Assembly: GCA_963853835.1 (NCBI GenBank) | Contig: OY970835.1 | Coordinates: 30,764,047 to 30,828,046 of the forward strand | Source of the DNA: Calendula officinalis | Taxonomy: Eukaryota; Streptophyta; Magnoliopsida; Asterales; Asteraceae | Length of the DNA: 64,000 nt | Direction of reading: 5' to 3' | In this document: positions 54,438 to 64,000 of the stretch, in pieces | Layout of the letters: each line of letters begins with the position of its first letter | How positions within the stretch are numbered: the first letter of the stretch is position 1 | The notes under the pieces: model-generated | What the model was told of the DNA's origin: nothing | Database searches by the model: none | The model's input: only the letters and a program-made list of their open reading frames with translations | Translations under genes and position numbers: made by a program

Positions 54438-55268
54438 TTATTTGTTATCTAGCTTGTCGTGAGATTCATGTCTTACATAAACTTCACAACCCCAGATTTT
54501 CAAATGTTTGAGGGAAGGAGGATTCCCTGTCCACATTTCAGAGGGAGTTTTGGCAACCTTCTTAGTTGGTACAAGGTTAACGATATGTGCTGCAGTTTCT
54601 AAGGCATATCCCCAGAAACTCACTGGAAGTGTTGATCGACTCATCATTGATCGAACCATGTCAAGCAAGGTTCGATTTCTCCTTTCCGACACTCCATTAA
54701 GTTGTGGAGTTCGAGGAGGTGAGAGTTGGGATACTATTCCACAACTCTTTAGATAGTCGATAAACTCTTGACTAAGATACTCTCCGCCCCTGTCAGAACG
54801 GAGCATCTTAATCTTCTTGCCCAGTTGATTCTCTACTTCTTTCTGATATTCTTTGAACGTTTCAAAAGTATCAGACTTATGTTTAATCAAATAAACATAT
54901 CCATATCTACTGAAATCATCAGTAAACGTGACGAAGTATCGTTCACCATGTCTAGTGTTAGACTTGAACGGTCCACATACATCAGTATGTATGAGGTCCA
55001 ACAAGTCTTTGCCTCTTTCACATGACCCTGTGAATGGCGCCTTTGTCATCTTGCCAAGTAAACAAGATTCACACACATCATTCGATTTGAGGTCAAATGA
55101 TTCTAACACTCCATCCTTTTGGAGTTTAGCTATGCGTTTCTTGTTTATATGTCCTAAGAGACAATGCCACAGACATGACTTATCCAATACACCTTTGGAT
55201 GAATCAACATTCAATATTAGATTTCTTTTGTTTACGCAACCATCTATTTCATATATATACCAGCACAA
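54438..55268 (-). pseudogene. Copia integrase region
   Basis: The frame has LWHCLLGHINKKRI (zinc-binding pre-integrase motif) and CESCLLGKMTKAPF, then the DDE core: LDLIHTDVCGPF, FTDDFSRYGYVYL, and LRSDRGGEYLSQEF with PQLNGVSERRNRTLLDM. It ends at the TAA at 54438-54440 just after KLDNK, where the frame should continue into EKCYFIGY. Upstream it overlaps the gag-protease frame in a different register, owing to an expanded TATA string near 55250. Confidence 0.88.
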
Positions 55269-56563
55269 GGAATAGCTTTAAAATAAAACACATCATTTTT
55301 ATAAACTAAAATGGAACCATTCTCATTATCAAAAACAAAATTAAAACCATCCTTAAACAATGCGTAATACGAAATAATGTTGCGTGCCATAGAAGGCGAA
55401 AAACAAACATCTAATAAAAGTAAAGAACATCCATTCCCAAGCATGAGCTCATAATCTCCTATCTTGGTGACAGCAGTCGAGACTCTGTTTCCCATGATCA
55501 GATTAAGCTCTCCATGCTTCAACTTCCTATAATTCTTAAGTCCCTGCATATCAGTGCAAATGTGAGTACCACACCCTGTATCTAGAACCCAAGAATTAGA
55601 CATAGAAGTATGATGGAGTTCAATCATAAAAGTACCTGATGGTCCAGACTTTTGGACTTTCTGACTCTTCAGATCATCCAAGTACTTTGGGCAGCTTCTT
55701 TTCCAGTGACCCTTTCCTTGACAGTAGTAGCAAACAACATATTTCGGATCTTTGGTAGGTGTTATATCAGAATCAGCCTTCCTCTTATAGCCATGTTTGG
55801 CTTGACCTACTTTGGCCTTGCCTTTGCTATTTGGAGGAGGACGGCGTTTCTTTTTAACACCTTCAGATCGAATAGACAAGACAGGAGCAGCAGGTGCGGA
55901 ACCTTTAGCTTTCATCAAGCTAGCCTCGGTAGTTTTCAACATACCGTGCAGTTCCATAAGTGTCTTATCCATATCACCCATGTTATAGTTAACTATAAAT
56001 TGTGAGTAGGATGGTGGAAGCGAGTTCAAAACCATATCAGTGGTCAACTCCTTCGGTAAAGGGACACCCAAGTTTGCTAGTCTGTCTATGTAGCCCTTCA
56101 TCTTTTGGACGTGGCTACACACAGATTGTCCTTCTTGTAGTTTGCATCCTACTAGGGAACTTACCACGTCGAAACGTTCTTGCCTAGCTCTGTTTTGAAA
56201 CATTTGTTTGAGCTGTTGATTGATGTCATAGGCACTCATCTTCTCAAAATTCTTTTGGAGATCAGAAGACATAGTGGCTAACATCAGGCAAGCAACCTTT
56301 TCCGACTCTGAACGATGGAGATTATAGGCAGCTCTGTCTATGTCACTCGAATTGTCAGTCAACTCAGCAATCTCGTTATCGAGGACATACTCCTTGCCCT
56401 CGTACCTTAACGTGATTCTAAGTGTACGAACCCAATCAATGTAGTTGGGTCCAGTGAGCTTCTCACGATTCAAGGTGGAGATAAGAGCAAAGCTTTGTGG
56501 TCCTTGTGGAAGTGGAGGTGGAGGAGGAAGTGGGATTGTGTTGTCATTCAAGTTTGAACCCAT
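55244..56563 (-). CDS. Copia gag and protease
   Basis: The frame has 439 codons starting MGSNLNDNTIPLPPPPPLPQ. The gag (UBN2-like) region has LTGPNYIDWVRTLRITLRYE and MKGYIDRLANLGVPLPKELT. A single zinc knuckle follows (CYYCQGKGHWKRSCPKYL). The protease site is WVLDTGCGTHIC. The frame is open to its stop but loses register with integrase, so only gag-protease could be made. Confidence 0.85.
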   Translation of the reverse strand: MGSNLNDNTIPLPPPPPLPQGPQSFALISTLNREKLTGPNYIDWVRTLRITLRYEGKEYVLDNEIAELTDNSSDIDRAAYNLHRSESEKVACLMLATMSSDLQKNFEKMSAYDINQQLKQMFQNRARQERFDVVSSLVGCKLQEGQSVCSHVQKMKGYIDRLANLGVPLPKELTTDMVLNSLPPSYSQFIVNYNMGDMDKTLMELHGMLKTTEASLMKAKGSAPAAPVLSIRSEGVKKKRRPPPNSKGKAKVGQAKHGYKRKADSDITPTKDPKYVVCYYCQGKGHWKRSCPKYLDDLKSQKVQKSGPSGTFMIELHHTSMSNSWVLDTGCGTHICTDMQGLKNYRKLKHGELNLIMGNRVSTAVTKIGDYELMLGNGCSLLLLDVCFSPSMARNIISYYALFKDGFNFVFDNENGSILVYKNDVFYFKAIPCAGIYMK

Positions 56564-57457
56564 CTACAAAAGAAACAATTTCTTTGTTAGTGCATTCATT
56601 AATTAATCCTTATAATAATTTTCCCAATCTTTATTTATAAGGCTAGGATACGCCCACTAGTTATTTGATGTGAAGAGGGATGCCGTATTTCACACCAAAT
56701 AATTTCGTGTCGTAGGCAAACTATTGTCAATTTCAATCTTATGAAATCCCTAGTTCTTTGAGATTCATTCTCGTGGGAGAATGGCATGTTAATCTCGAAT
56801 CAATGCTCATTCTAATCTATATGACAGGGATACCGTGGATCATATATTAGAAGGTGAAACAACCATGGAATACCCACGTGGACTTCTCGGCTCAAGTTCG
56901 CTTGAGTATCGCAAGAATCGTTTCACTCGTAAAATAATCTCACAATTAACGTACCGGTTAACCAAACGAGTTCCGTTAATCAGACTATGATACGAGCGCG
57001 TGTCATTCTATGGAGAGCACACAATGTTCACATTTAATTAAACGGGAAGGATTTGTTTAATTTTATGTTATACTTTTAATCTTAACATCATCCTATTATG
57101 CATGTTCGGTAGCTCCATTCTAAGACAAGGGAAGCGGCGGGGCAGGTCAGCGCAAGGCGTGTTAAAAACGCAACCTCGTTTAGAGATCTATATCTCTTCC
57201 TTTTCATCCATTAGATGTCTTAGACTATGCGTGAGCCTACTAATGACATAAGCGACGATATATTTAACTTTAGTTATAATATATATAAACTATTATATAA
57301 TTATATCTATGTTAATTAAAACCTTTTAATTTACATTTACTAAAGTTCTATATAGTATAATTAATTTTATAAACGCGCGAGGACGCGACTTTTTAAATCC
57401 TATTATAACTATATCTTATATATAATATTTAATAAACTATTATTACATAATATTATA

Positions 57458-57721
57458 CTCCCTCCGTCCCACAAAAAAGTTCCCATTTCTAACAAAACTT
57501 TTGTCCCACAAAAAAGTTCCCATTTCTCACATTTGATGGGCTCCACATAATAAAATATTATTATTCTTAAGGACCCCACTACTAATATCCACTAACTATC
57601 ATTCTCTCTCCAATCAAACTTTATATTTTAATCAAAATTAATACCAATGACCCCACCACTAACTACCACCTAAAAACTTGTGCCAAGATGAAATGGGAAC
57701 TTTTTTGTGGGACGGAGGGAG
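57458..57721. mobile_element. Stowaway MITE
   Basis: The element begins CTCCCTCCGTCCCACAAAAA and ends with the inverted copy TTTTTGTGGGACGGAGGGAG. It is flanked by TA on both sides (57456-57457 and 57722-57723). It is 264 bp and has no coding capacity. This is the classical Stowaway end of Tc1/mariner-type MITEs. Confidence 0.9.
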
Positions 57722-57777
57722 TATATATATAAGGGAAGAATATCAAATCTTATTTGATATATAATGGAATTTTCGAA

Positions 57778-57778
<1 letters not shown>

Positions 57779-57852
<74 letters not shown>
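57779..57852. repeat. (TA)n microsatellite
   Basis: About 35 TA units without interruption; some uncertainty in count is likely for such a run. Confidence 0.9.
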
Positions 57853-57853
<1 letters not shown>

Positions 57854-58583
57854 TAATTATACCTTTAATTAATATATATCATATATAATATCCTTTTAAA
57901 TAATTATCTTAATTATAAACAATTATAAGACAATATAAATCAAATTTAAAATTATTTCGAAAATCCATATCCTTATATAATTTAAAAAAATTCGGATATA
58001 TATATATAAAATATATATCCCTAAATTTAAACCCTTATAAGATTTTATTCTTTATTTGAAACTATTCAAATATCTAGATTTTAATAAATCAACTATTTAT
58101 GGCATATATATGTATTCCGAAAAATACATATATCCATAAATATGATTTTATCTTTTATTTAAATATTAAATAATATTTTATATATTCTTTTATATATTTT
58201 CGGAAAAATATATAAATATATATAAAGATATTTTCAAATCTTTTAAATAAGGATAGATACTTAACAAAATCTTTTGATTCAAATTTCTTGATAATTCCAA
58301 CTTTTGAAATTATCATAATTAATTAATTTAAATAAAAAAAACATTTTTAATTATTAAATTAATAATTCCGAATTTTCGGAAATTATAAAAATCATATTTT
58401 TAATTTTCGGTAATTATCAAAACAATTTTATAAAATACCGAAAAATATAAAAACCTATTTTTAATGTATTTTCAATTTTCGGAAAAACCCAAAAACAATT
58501 TTCGGAAATTCCGAAAATCATAAAACAATTTTTATGGATTTCGAATTTAACGTCTAGCACTATTAGACTTGTAAACCAATGGC

Positions 58584-58595
58584 GCTCTGATACCA
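58584..58595 (-). other. Primer-binding site of the copia element
   Basis: The minus strand reads TGGTATCAGAGC one base inside the upstream LTR (58597), matching initiator tRNA-Met. Confidence 0.9.
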
Positions 58596-58596
58596 C

Positions 58597-59404
58597 TGTT
58601 GGGTTTTCTATGCATCTAGCCACACTTTGCTTAAGGCGGAAATCAAAAGCAACTTGGTAGAACATTGACCCGATAAAAAAACTTTTGGACCGTTAGGTTT
58701 ACAACTCTAAAGCAACTAGATATTTAATGTAATTAAATAGATCAATTCGAATAACTTACTTGTTCTTCGCGAATTGGAGAACTAGATAAACCTTGTGATC
58801 TAGTACGAGCCAGATCAAATAACGCACTAGGATTCAAGCAAGAATCCCTCTATCGTATCACACCCAAGGTTGGTCAAGAACGAGACGATGTACCACGAGG
58901 TAGTACAAAGCACTCTTGAGAAAACGATCACCGAAAGAAACCAAACCGAAAACGATTTCGGTTTTCCGGCGGCGGCGCACGGCGGAGCTGCGGCGGCAGC
59001 GGTGGTTCGACGGCGGCGCTAGGCGGGGCAGGCGGCGGCAGTCGGACGGTGGAGGTGGTGCTTGGCCGAAGGTTGTAGGGTACAAGCAAAAGAGTGTTTA
59101 GGTTAATACCCCTTAACTTCTTTATATAGTGTATTAAACCTAATTAGAGTCAAACTCTAATTAGTCTAAGCCCGTCACCATTAAGCCCGATCCGATCTCT
59201 ATGCCAAGCCCGGTCTCTATAGCTAGTTAATCACTTATTAACTACACTAGCCCGTTAAGCCCGATAGTCATTTAATTAAACTATTAATTAAATACTTCGT
59301 TAATTCTCTTGTTCGTTGACGCCTCGAGGGCAACCCGAATAGGACTCTAAAATACCCGAACCGAAATATCGGTTTATTTGATGTGTTGGACACTCTTTCC
59401 AACA
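58597..59404 (-). repeat. LTR of the copia element (5' LTR in element sense)
   Basis: 808 bp, beginning TGTTGGGTTTTCTATGC on the plus strand and ending CTTTCCAACA. It differs from 41622-42429 at a handful of positions seen by eye (for example CCCGATAAAAAAAC against CCCGCTAAAAGAAC near the left end). Confidence 0.92.
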
Positions 59405-59409
59405 GTTTC

Positions 59410-60071
59410 CCCGGAAGGAAAATGATTTTAAGAAAATGAAATTATTAAAGACGAAGGTATGAGACAGGTGAGATATAAATAATTATATTTCTAACCAGGA
59501 ATAGAAAGATTGTTTGTTAAAAAAACCCCGGTAAAAATGTATGGTGAAAAAAGTGTGATCTGTGGATAGTATGAATTATGAAGCATGTGATGACATATAA
59601 AAGATGTAAAACATGAAAAGCATTTGAAGCATGTAAATTTATAGTTTTAAAGGGTTAAATAAAATATATAAAACATGTAAACATATTTACATTATTTAAT
59701 GCTCATCCCAACCCAACTACCCGTCTTAGTATTGTATGGCATAGGGCCAAAAAAGTACACTTATTCTTATTTAAACATATTTACATTATTTAATTATTTA
59801 TCAGATTCTATTACTATCCTCTTAAAAGAACAACTTACAAAAACCTGAACTTATCCATGTGCGAAGACGAATATAGTTGATTTTTAAGGTTGGTTCCTTC
59901 CAAGAAGCATCTTCAATTCAGAGTGCCGAACTCCCGGATCATTTTCCGCCATCAGCTCCGCACGTGCTAGTCACGAGTCGCTTCTATTGTTGAAAAGTCT
60001 ACTCTCTTGACCAACAACCAACTTTTTGACTATATATACAAACTTTTATTCCTTCACAAATTAGTTGAACC
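59410..60071 (+). promoter_or_regulatory. Promoter of the VQ gene with W-boxes and a G-box
   Basis: Two W-boxes lie close to the start: TTGACC at 60007-60012 and TTGACT at 60026-60031. A TATATATA string follows at about 60031-60038. A palindromic G-box CACGTG lies at 59961-59966. W-boxes are bound by WRKY factors, the usual partners of VQ proteins, so feedback or stress induction is plausible (inference). The rest of the region is AT-rich with no gene. Confidence 0.6.
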
Positions 60072-60620
60072 ATGGCTTCTTCCAACAATGAGTGGCTCCA
60101 AATTTACCAAAATAACCTCACCAGACCACCTCAACACACCAGCATGCGGTGGTCCGGTGATGTTGTCGCGACAACCACTACCACCACCACTACTGCCAGT
60201 AGTGTCTCTAACCAATTGAGCCCACGGCCCACCAACATGCGTCGGCGGTCCAGGGCTTCACGCAGGACCCCGACCACCTTACTCAATACTGACACCGCCA
60301 ATTTCCGTGCCATGGTGCAACATTTCACTGGCGGTGATGGTGGTGGTGGTGGCAGTTCTACCTCATATATGGCGGCTCATGCTACCATTGCTTCTGGTCA
60401 AGCTTTGAGCAGTTACAGCACTGATTCATCCGGTTCTAATTATTATGAAGCAGGATCAAGGATGTTGCCGCCTGCTCCAGCTGATTATTATAACTACATA
60501 ATGGCGGGGGACAACGGTGGTGATCATCAACATCGGTTTTCTCAGAGGGTTCAAGAAGGTGGCATGGGAGGTTCTGTTTACTTTTCCGGTGAGAATAATA
60601 ATGGTGGCACTTGGCAGTGA
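60072..60620 (+). CDS. VQ-motif protein (VQ22-like)
   Basis: This intronless gene encodes 182 residues. The start MASSNNEWLQIYQ is the first ATG after the TATA box. A Thr-rich stretch is followed by the basic segment MRRRSRASRRTPTTLLNTDT and the signature FRAMVQHFTG (about residues 77-86), which fits FxxhVQxhTG. A Gly-rich run follows, then a Ser/Tyr-rich tail ending NNNGGTWQ. VQ proteins are small nuclear cofactors that bind WRKY factors, and some bind calmodulin. The RRSRASRRTPTT context before the motif resembles the VQ22 group (from memory). The basic segment probably serves for nuclear import. Most plant VQ genes lack introns, as here. Confidence 0.9.
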   Translation: MASSNNEWLQIYQNNLTRPPQHTSMRWSGDVVATTTTTTTTASSVSNQLSPRPTNMRRRSRASRRTPTTLLNTDTANFRAMVQHFTGGDGGGGGSSTSYMAAHATIASGQALSSYSTDSSGSNYYEAGSRMLPPAPADYYNYIMAGDNGGDHQHRFSQRVQEGGMGGSVYFSGENNNGGTWQ

Positions 60621-61411
60621 CACTACTTGCATGTTTTGAAATTTTCTTGAATAATAATATAATTAATAAAATAAAAGGTTAGGGTTTTTTTTTTTTTTTT
60701 TTTTTTTTTGGTTCTATTTGAATTTTAACAGTTCAAGATTTTTTTTTCTTTTGTTAAAGTTTAAATGTTTGTATATAGTTGCCTTTTGTAATGGAGTTTA
60801 TGTATATAGTTTTTTCTTAATATAACGTGTCATCGTTGGGTTCTAAAATGAGTAAATGACTCATACTTATAGTTTTATCCTATATTCCTTCTATTGGTAT
60901 GACATACTGCTGTATTATAATTATCATACACAATCTAACTATTGTCATGATTATTTTTCTAAACATTCATCTGTTAAATATTATATTCATCAGACATTAA
61001 TTGTGATTTCTAAGATATCATTTCAACGCTACAATCGCCAAATTGTTTAGAAAGCGTCAATATGACAAAAACATTTTTACAAAATAATAAATTTATTTCA
61101 AAGAAAAGGAAATATGTAGTTACAAGTTGACAATACGATACGAGAAACTGTTTCGCTTTTCATACGCAGCACAAAACTCGGTTACACATGTATACAGGTA
61201 CAACTTTTAACGCATAAAATAAAAAAAAAAAACCCCGACATACTTGCACTTCGATTAGAGTCTCGAATAGCAAAAAACATATGAGAGATCCAATTTCAAT
61301 TCAATGATTCTTTAACATATGAGCATCCACCCTAAATCTCTCTATCTTCAAGGTTACAAGATCAGAGGATGAATCTTTTACTGTAAATGATTTAGTTATT
61401 CAACAGCTTTT
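60621..61411. other. Convergent 3' regions of the VQ and CK1 genes
   Basis: The first part is the VQ 3' UTR, with ATAATATAATTAATAAAATAAAA and a run of T (60687-60709). The part before 61412 is the 3' UTR of the minus-strand kinase gene. No other gene is seen. Confidence 0.5.
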
Positions 61412-63893
61412 TTACTTCCTCTTGCCAATAGTCAACAGTTCAAAGCTTCTAAGAGCCTCATCACGACCACTTCTTGATGAGGGTACAGCTCGTGTGAAAG
61501 ATGATGATTTGGACTCAAACCCGAGTTGAGAATGGAGTCTTTGGGCAGTTGATATCCGCCCGCTGCCCGAACCGAGTCGGTTTGACCGGCTCTCACTGGG
61601 CTCCCCGGATGAGCTTGGTCTGCTGCTTGATACAACTGCCCGTTTTGAACTACTGGTCGTTCGGGCAATGCGGCCTCTATCTGAGTCACCATGCTGAATA
61701 TATACATACAAAAATATATGAAAATTGTATATATTTAATCGAAGAAATTGCAAGAACATATGGTTATTTAGCTTACCACTTCTTTTGATGACGTGGCATG
61801 TTCTGATGATCTGTGTCTCGAGTGGTCACCATGTAATCCGCTGTTGCGTCTAGCAAATGCCTCTACTGTTCCCGAGAATCTATCTCGAACATCTGCTTTC
61901 ACTAAAATATATTATCAAATAAATTTAATTATCACCAACTATCTTCACAGACACACACATTGTGACAATATTATGAATTAAATTGAAGGAAATAAACCTG
62001 GGGTTTTTTCTGCTGAAGGGCCGGGATTTAGAGGTAGTTTGCCTACAGTCTGATTCATAGAGAGGTTTATAAGAAGGAAATTCCTTAAAAAACAAAATAA
62101 TAAATAAATAGTTACTGACCCGTCCTCGAGAACTGGAGCCTGAACTGATTTGAGGGTATTTCAAAATTGTCCAATCAAAAACATAGTCGAACTGATAACC
62201 TGAAGTATGAAAATGGATCGTTTAATGTCCAAAACTTTTTCAATGGAATATAAGATGATAATAATAATAATAGTAATAATAATAGTGATAATATGTTGTA
62301 ATGGTTCAGATGATGACATTTATATAAAAAAGAAAAAAAAAAGAAGTTCAGAGTTGTACCTTCTCGAATGAAAAGATCCCGGAAAAGCCTTTTCAAGTAT
62401 GAATAATCTGGCTTGTCGTCAAAGCGCAACGATCGACAATAATGAAAATAAGATATGAATTCAGTTGGATGAGACTTGCATAACACCTGTAAACAATGTC
62501 ATTAAAAAAGTCATTTAAATAATTAATAATGATAATTAACTACTTAAAATATATTTGACCTGGTTAATGTTACCTCTATAGGAGTAAGCATCTTCTTTTC
62601 ACTAATTTTATCATATTTCTGCTTTTTAGTGCCGGCTTTCAGCCCCTGCCAAGGAAGGCTACACCACATAAATATAAAAACCAAATTAGTATTATGTTTT
62701 TAATAAAATAAATTAAAAAGTTTGTTAGGAATTAGGATATATTCAACCTTCCTCTCAAAAAATACATGAGCACATAACCAAGTGACTCCAGATCATCCCT
62801 CCTGCTTTGCTCTGCAATTAATAATAAAAGAATTAATTATAGAAATATTTATTGTATTCTTGTCTAATACAACAATAAAAAAAGTTGTGAATAAATCACG
62901 GTTTCTGAAGTTGCTAGGCGCTAGTCGGTCAGTCGACCCCCACCAAGCAACTAAAATATTATATATTTTGAAATTATATGTCAAAGTTAACATATATAAT
63001 ACTTGAAAGTTCAAATCAACAACGATTACTATAATTTGTAACAAAATATCAATTTCAATAAAAAAAATGAGTTTTTTTAGCTACAATGCTTGACTTTTTG
63101 ACCGATTTTTTTGGCCAGCTAACCCTGATTTTGACCGCCATTGACCTAATGTGAGCGATTATACCTAAAACGTGGCGGGGAACCCCTGTTGGCCGCCTAG
63201 GCCGATTTCTATAAACAATGGAATAAATTATTAAAGAATATATCTTATAATGAAAAAGACTAATTACCAACTCCAAGGTGGGTATTAACACTGGCATAAC
63301 GAGCAGTACCGGTGAGATTTTTGTTTTCCCTGAAAACAAAATTGGAAAAAAGAATAAATTAATAAAAAAAATTAATCCAAAGTTTAAGTACAAAGATTAC
63401 CTATATGGTATATGCTTGTGTGTTTGGAGATCCCTATACTTTTTTGCAAGACCATAATCTATAATGTAAATCTGTTGAGAGATAAAAACATGAATAAGTG
63501 AAAAAAATTATCAAAATAAACATTAAAATGAAGATTGCATTATAAAATCCGTAATTTGAGGAACAAGATACCTGATTTGCCTTTCGTCCCAGGCCCATCA
63601 AAAAGTTATCTGGCTTTATATCACGGTGAAGAAAACCTCTTGAATGCATATATTCAACTCTGTTTATCTAATAAAATAGAGAAAACTAATTTAAAATGTG
63701 GTGAATTAAATTAAACTTGTAATTACACAAATGGGCATACTTACCAATTGATCTGCAAGCATTAGAACTGTTTTTAAAGTGAATTTCCGATTACAATAAT
63801 TGAATAAGTCTTCTAAACTTGGTCCAAGGAGATCAATAACCATAGCATTGTATTCGCCTTCAACTCCAATCCATTTAAGGTGGGGAACACCAG
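61412..63893 (-). CDS. Casein kinase 1-like Ser/Thr kinase, 3' eleven exons (5' part beyond window)
   Basis: Minus-strand exons: 63745-63893, 63572-63667, 63401-63471, 63268-63329, 62748-62811, 62574-62658, 62360-62486, 62120-62199, 61998-62049, 61777-61901, 61412-61693. Phases agree and give 396 residues. The fragment starts at GVPHLKWIGVEGEYN, in the middle of the kinase domain, and the ATP-binding lobe lies outside. It has the catalytic loop FLHRDIKPDNFL, IIDYGLA in place of DFG (usual in CK1), and the CK1 signature GTARYASVNTHLG with EQSRRDDLESLGYVL. The C-terminal part has GYQFDYVFDW, then DRFSGTVEAFARRN and a long Ser/Arg-rich tail ending LLTIGKRK. Plant CK1-like kinases phosphorylate many substrates and act in hormone, light and plasmodesmata-related signalling. 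The last bases of the window (GTGAG on the minus strand at 64000-63996) are the donor of the next upstream intron. Confidence 0.92.
62258..62292. repeat. (AAT)n-like microsatellite in a kinase intron
   Basis: ATAATAATAATAATAGTAAT and similar imperfect units lie between two kinase exons. Confidence 0.7.
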
Positions 63894-64000
63894 CTGCATT
63901 ATATTATATTATATTATATTAACATTAATTAACATAATATATTAAATAAAAAAAGGCAGGAAAGATAATAAAAAAATCTTAAGGAAAATATAAAACTCAC

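Larger units (their letters stand above)
56564..58583 (-). other. Long copia leader between primer-binding site and gag
   Basis: About 2 kb of very AT-rich DNA without coding frames. It holds a Stowaway MITE (57458-57721), a TA microsatellite (about 57781-57850) and many TTCGGAAATT strings. Most copia leaders are far shorter, so much of this is secondary insertion or expansion. Confidence 0.6.
41622..59404 (-). mobile_element. Degenerate Ty1/copia retrotransposon split by a gypsy insertion
   Basis: 808-bp LTRs (41622-42429 and 58597-59404) are flanked by a perfect 5-bp duplication GTTTC (41617-41621 and 59405-59409). The primer-binding site TGGTATCAGAGC (minus strand, 58595-58584) and a polypurine tract (AAGTGGGAGA, minus strand beside 42430) fix the orientation. 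Domain order on the minus strand is gag, protease, integrase, RT, RNase H, which defines Ty1/copia. It is dead: a 2-bp shift between protease and integrase (about 55250), an in-frame TAA at 54438-54440, a TGA at 44265-44267 after the YVDD motif, and a 9.2-kb gypsy element inside RT. The leader between the primer-binding site and gag is about 2 kb and contains a Stowaway MITE. Confidence 0.93.

Overview
This is a window of plant nuclear DNA. The genes have plant-type introns (GT-AG, one probable GC-AG) and plant families (VQ protein, B1-type cyclin, PPR protein, phytocystatin, BAHD acyltransferase, casein kinase 1-like). The DNA is AT-rich and full of LTR retrotransposons and MITEs. Many repeats carry strings like TTTGACCCGTTT and GGGTCGGGTT, which I associate with Asteraceae. 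That placement is inference; the eudicot assignment is firmer.

Layout. 1-6.6 kb: a hAT-type MITE, then a UBA-domain protein gene with a 5'-UTR intron, and a LINE tail. 6.6-9.4 kb: a complete small LTR retrotransposon (apparently identical 267-bp LTRs, TGAGG duplication) that keeps a gag-like ORF and carries fragments resembling a copper P-type ATPase and a sterol glucosyltransferase. 10.3-11.5 kb: a two-exon phytocystatin gene on the minus strand with a Mutator-type MITE in its intron. 11.8-13.5 kb: a solo LTR. 14.5-15.4 kb: a 910-bp hAT-type element. 17.1-18.4 kb: a BAHD acyltransferase pseudogene. 18.7-21.2 kb: a B-type cyclin with mitosis-specific (MSA) promoter motifs.

21.8-31.4 kb is a nest of mobile elements: a hAT-type MITE inside a Tourist-like MITE, and next to it an 8.1-kb LTR element without coding capacity (2,081-bp LTRs) inside another MITE. 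32.1-34.2 kb: a glycosyltransferase gene with three exons. About 36.0 kb: a Helitron 3' end. 36.9-38.3 kb: a PPR gene. 39.4-41.2 kb: further MITEs. 41.6-59.4 kb: a degenerate Ty1/copia element on the minus strand, split by a 9.2-kb Ty3/gypsy chromovirus on the plus strand. 60.1-60.6 kb: a VQ-motif gene. 61.4 kb to the window end: the 3' eleven exons of a casein kinase 1-like gene on the minus strand.

The genes do not form a pathway. The most unusual signal is a family of repeated hairpins in the solo LTR and in the non-coding LTR element. The loop sequence (GATTGGAGGCWTTCCG in element sense) is nearly constant, while the stems change in sequence yet keep pairing. That pattern is expected of a selected RNA (or DNA) structure, not of a simple tandem repeat.
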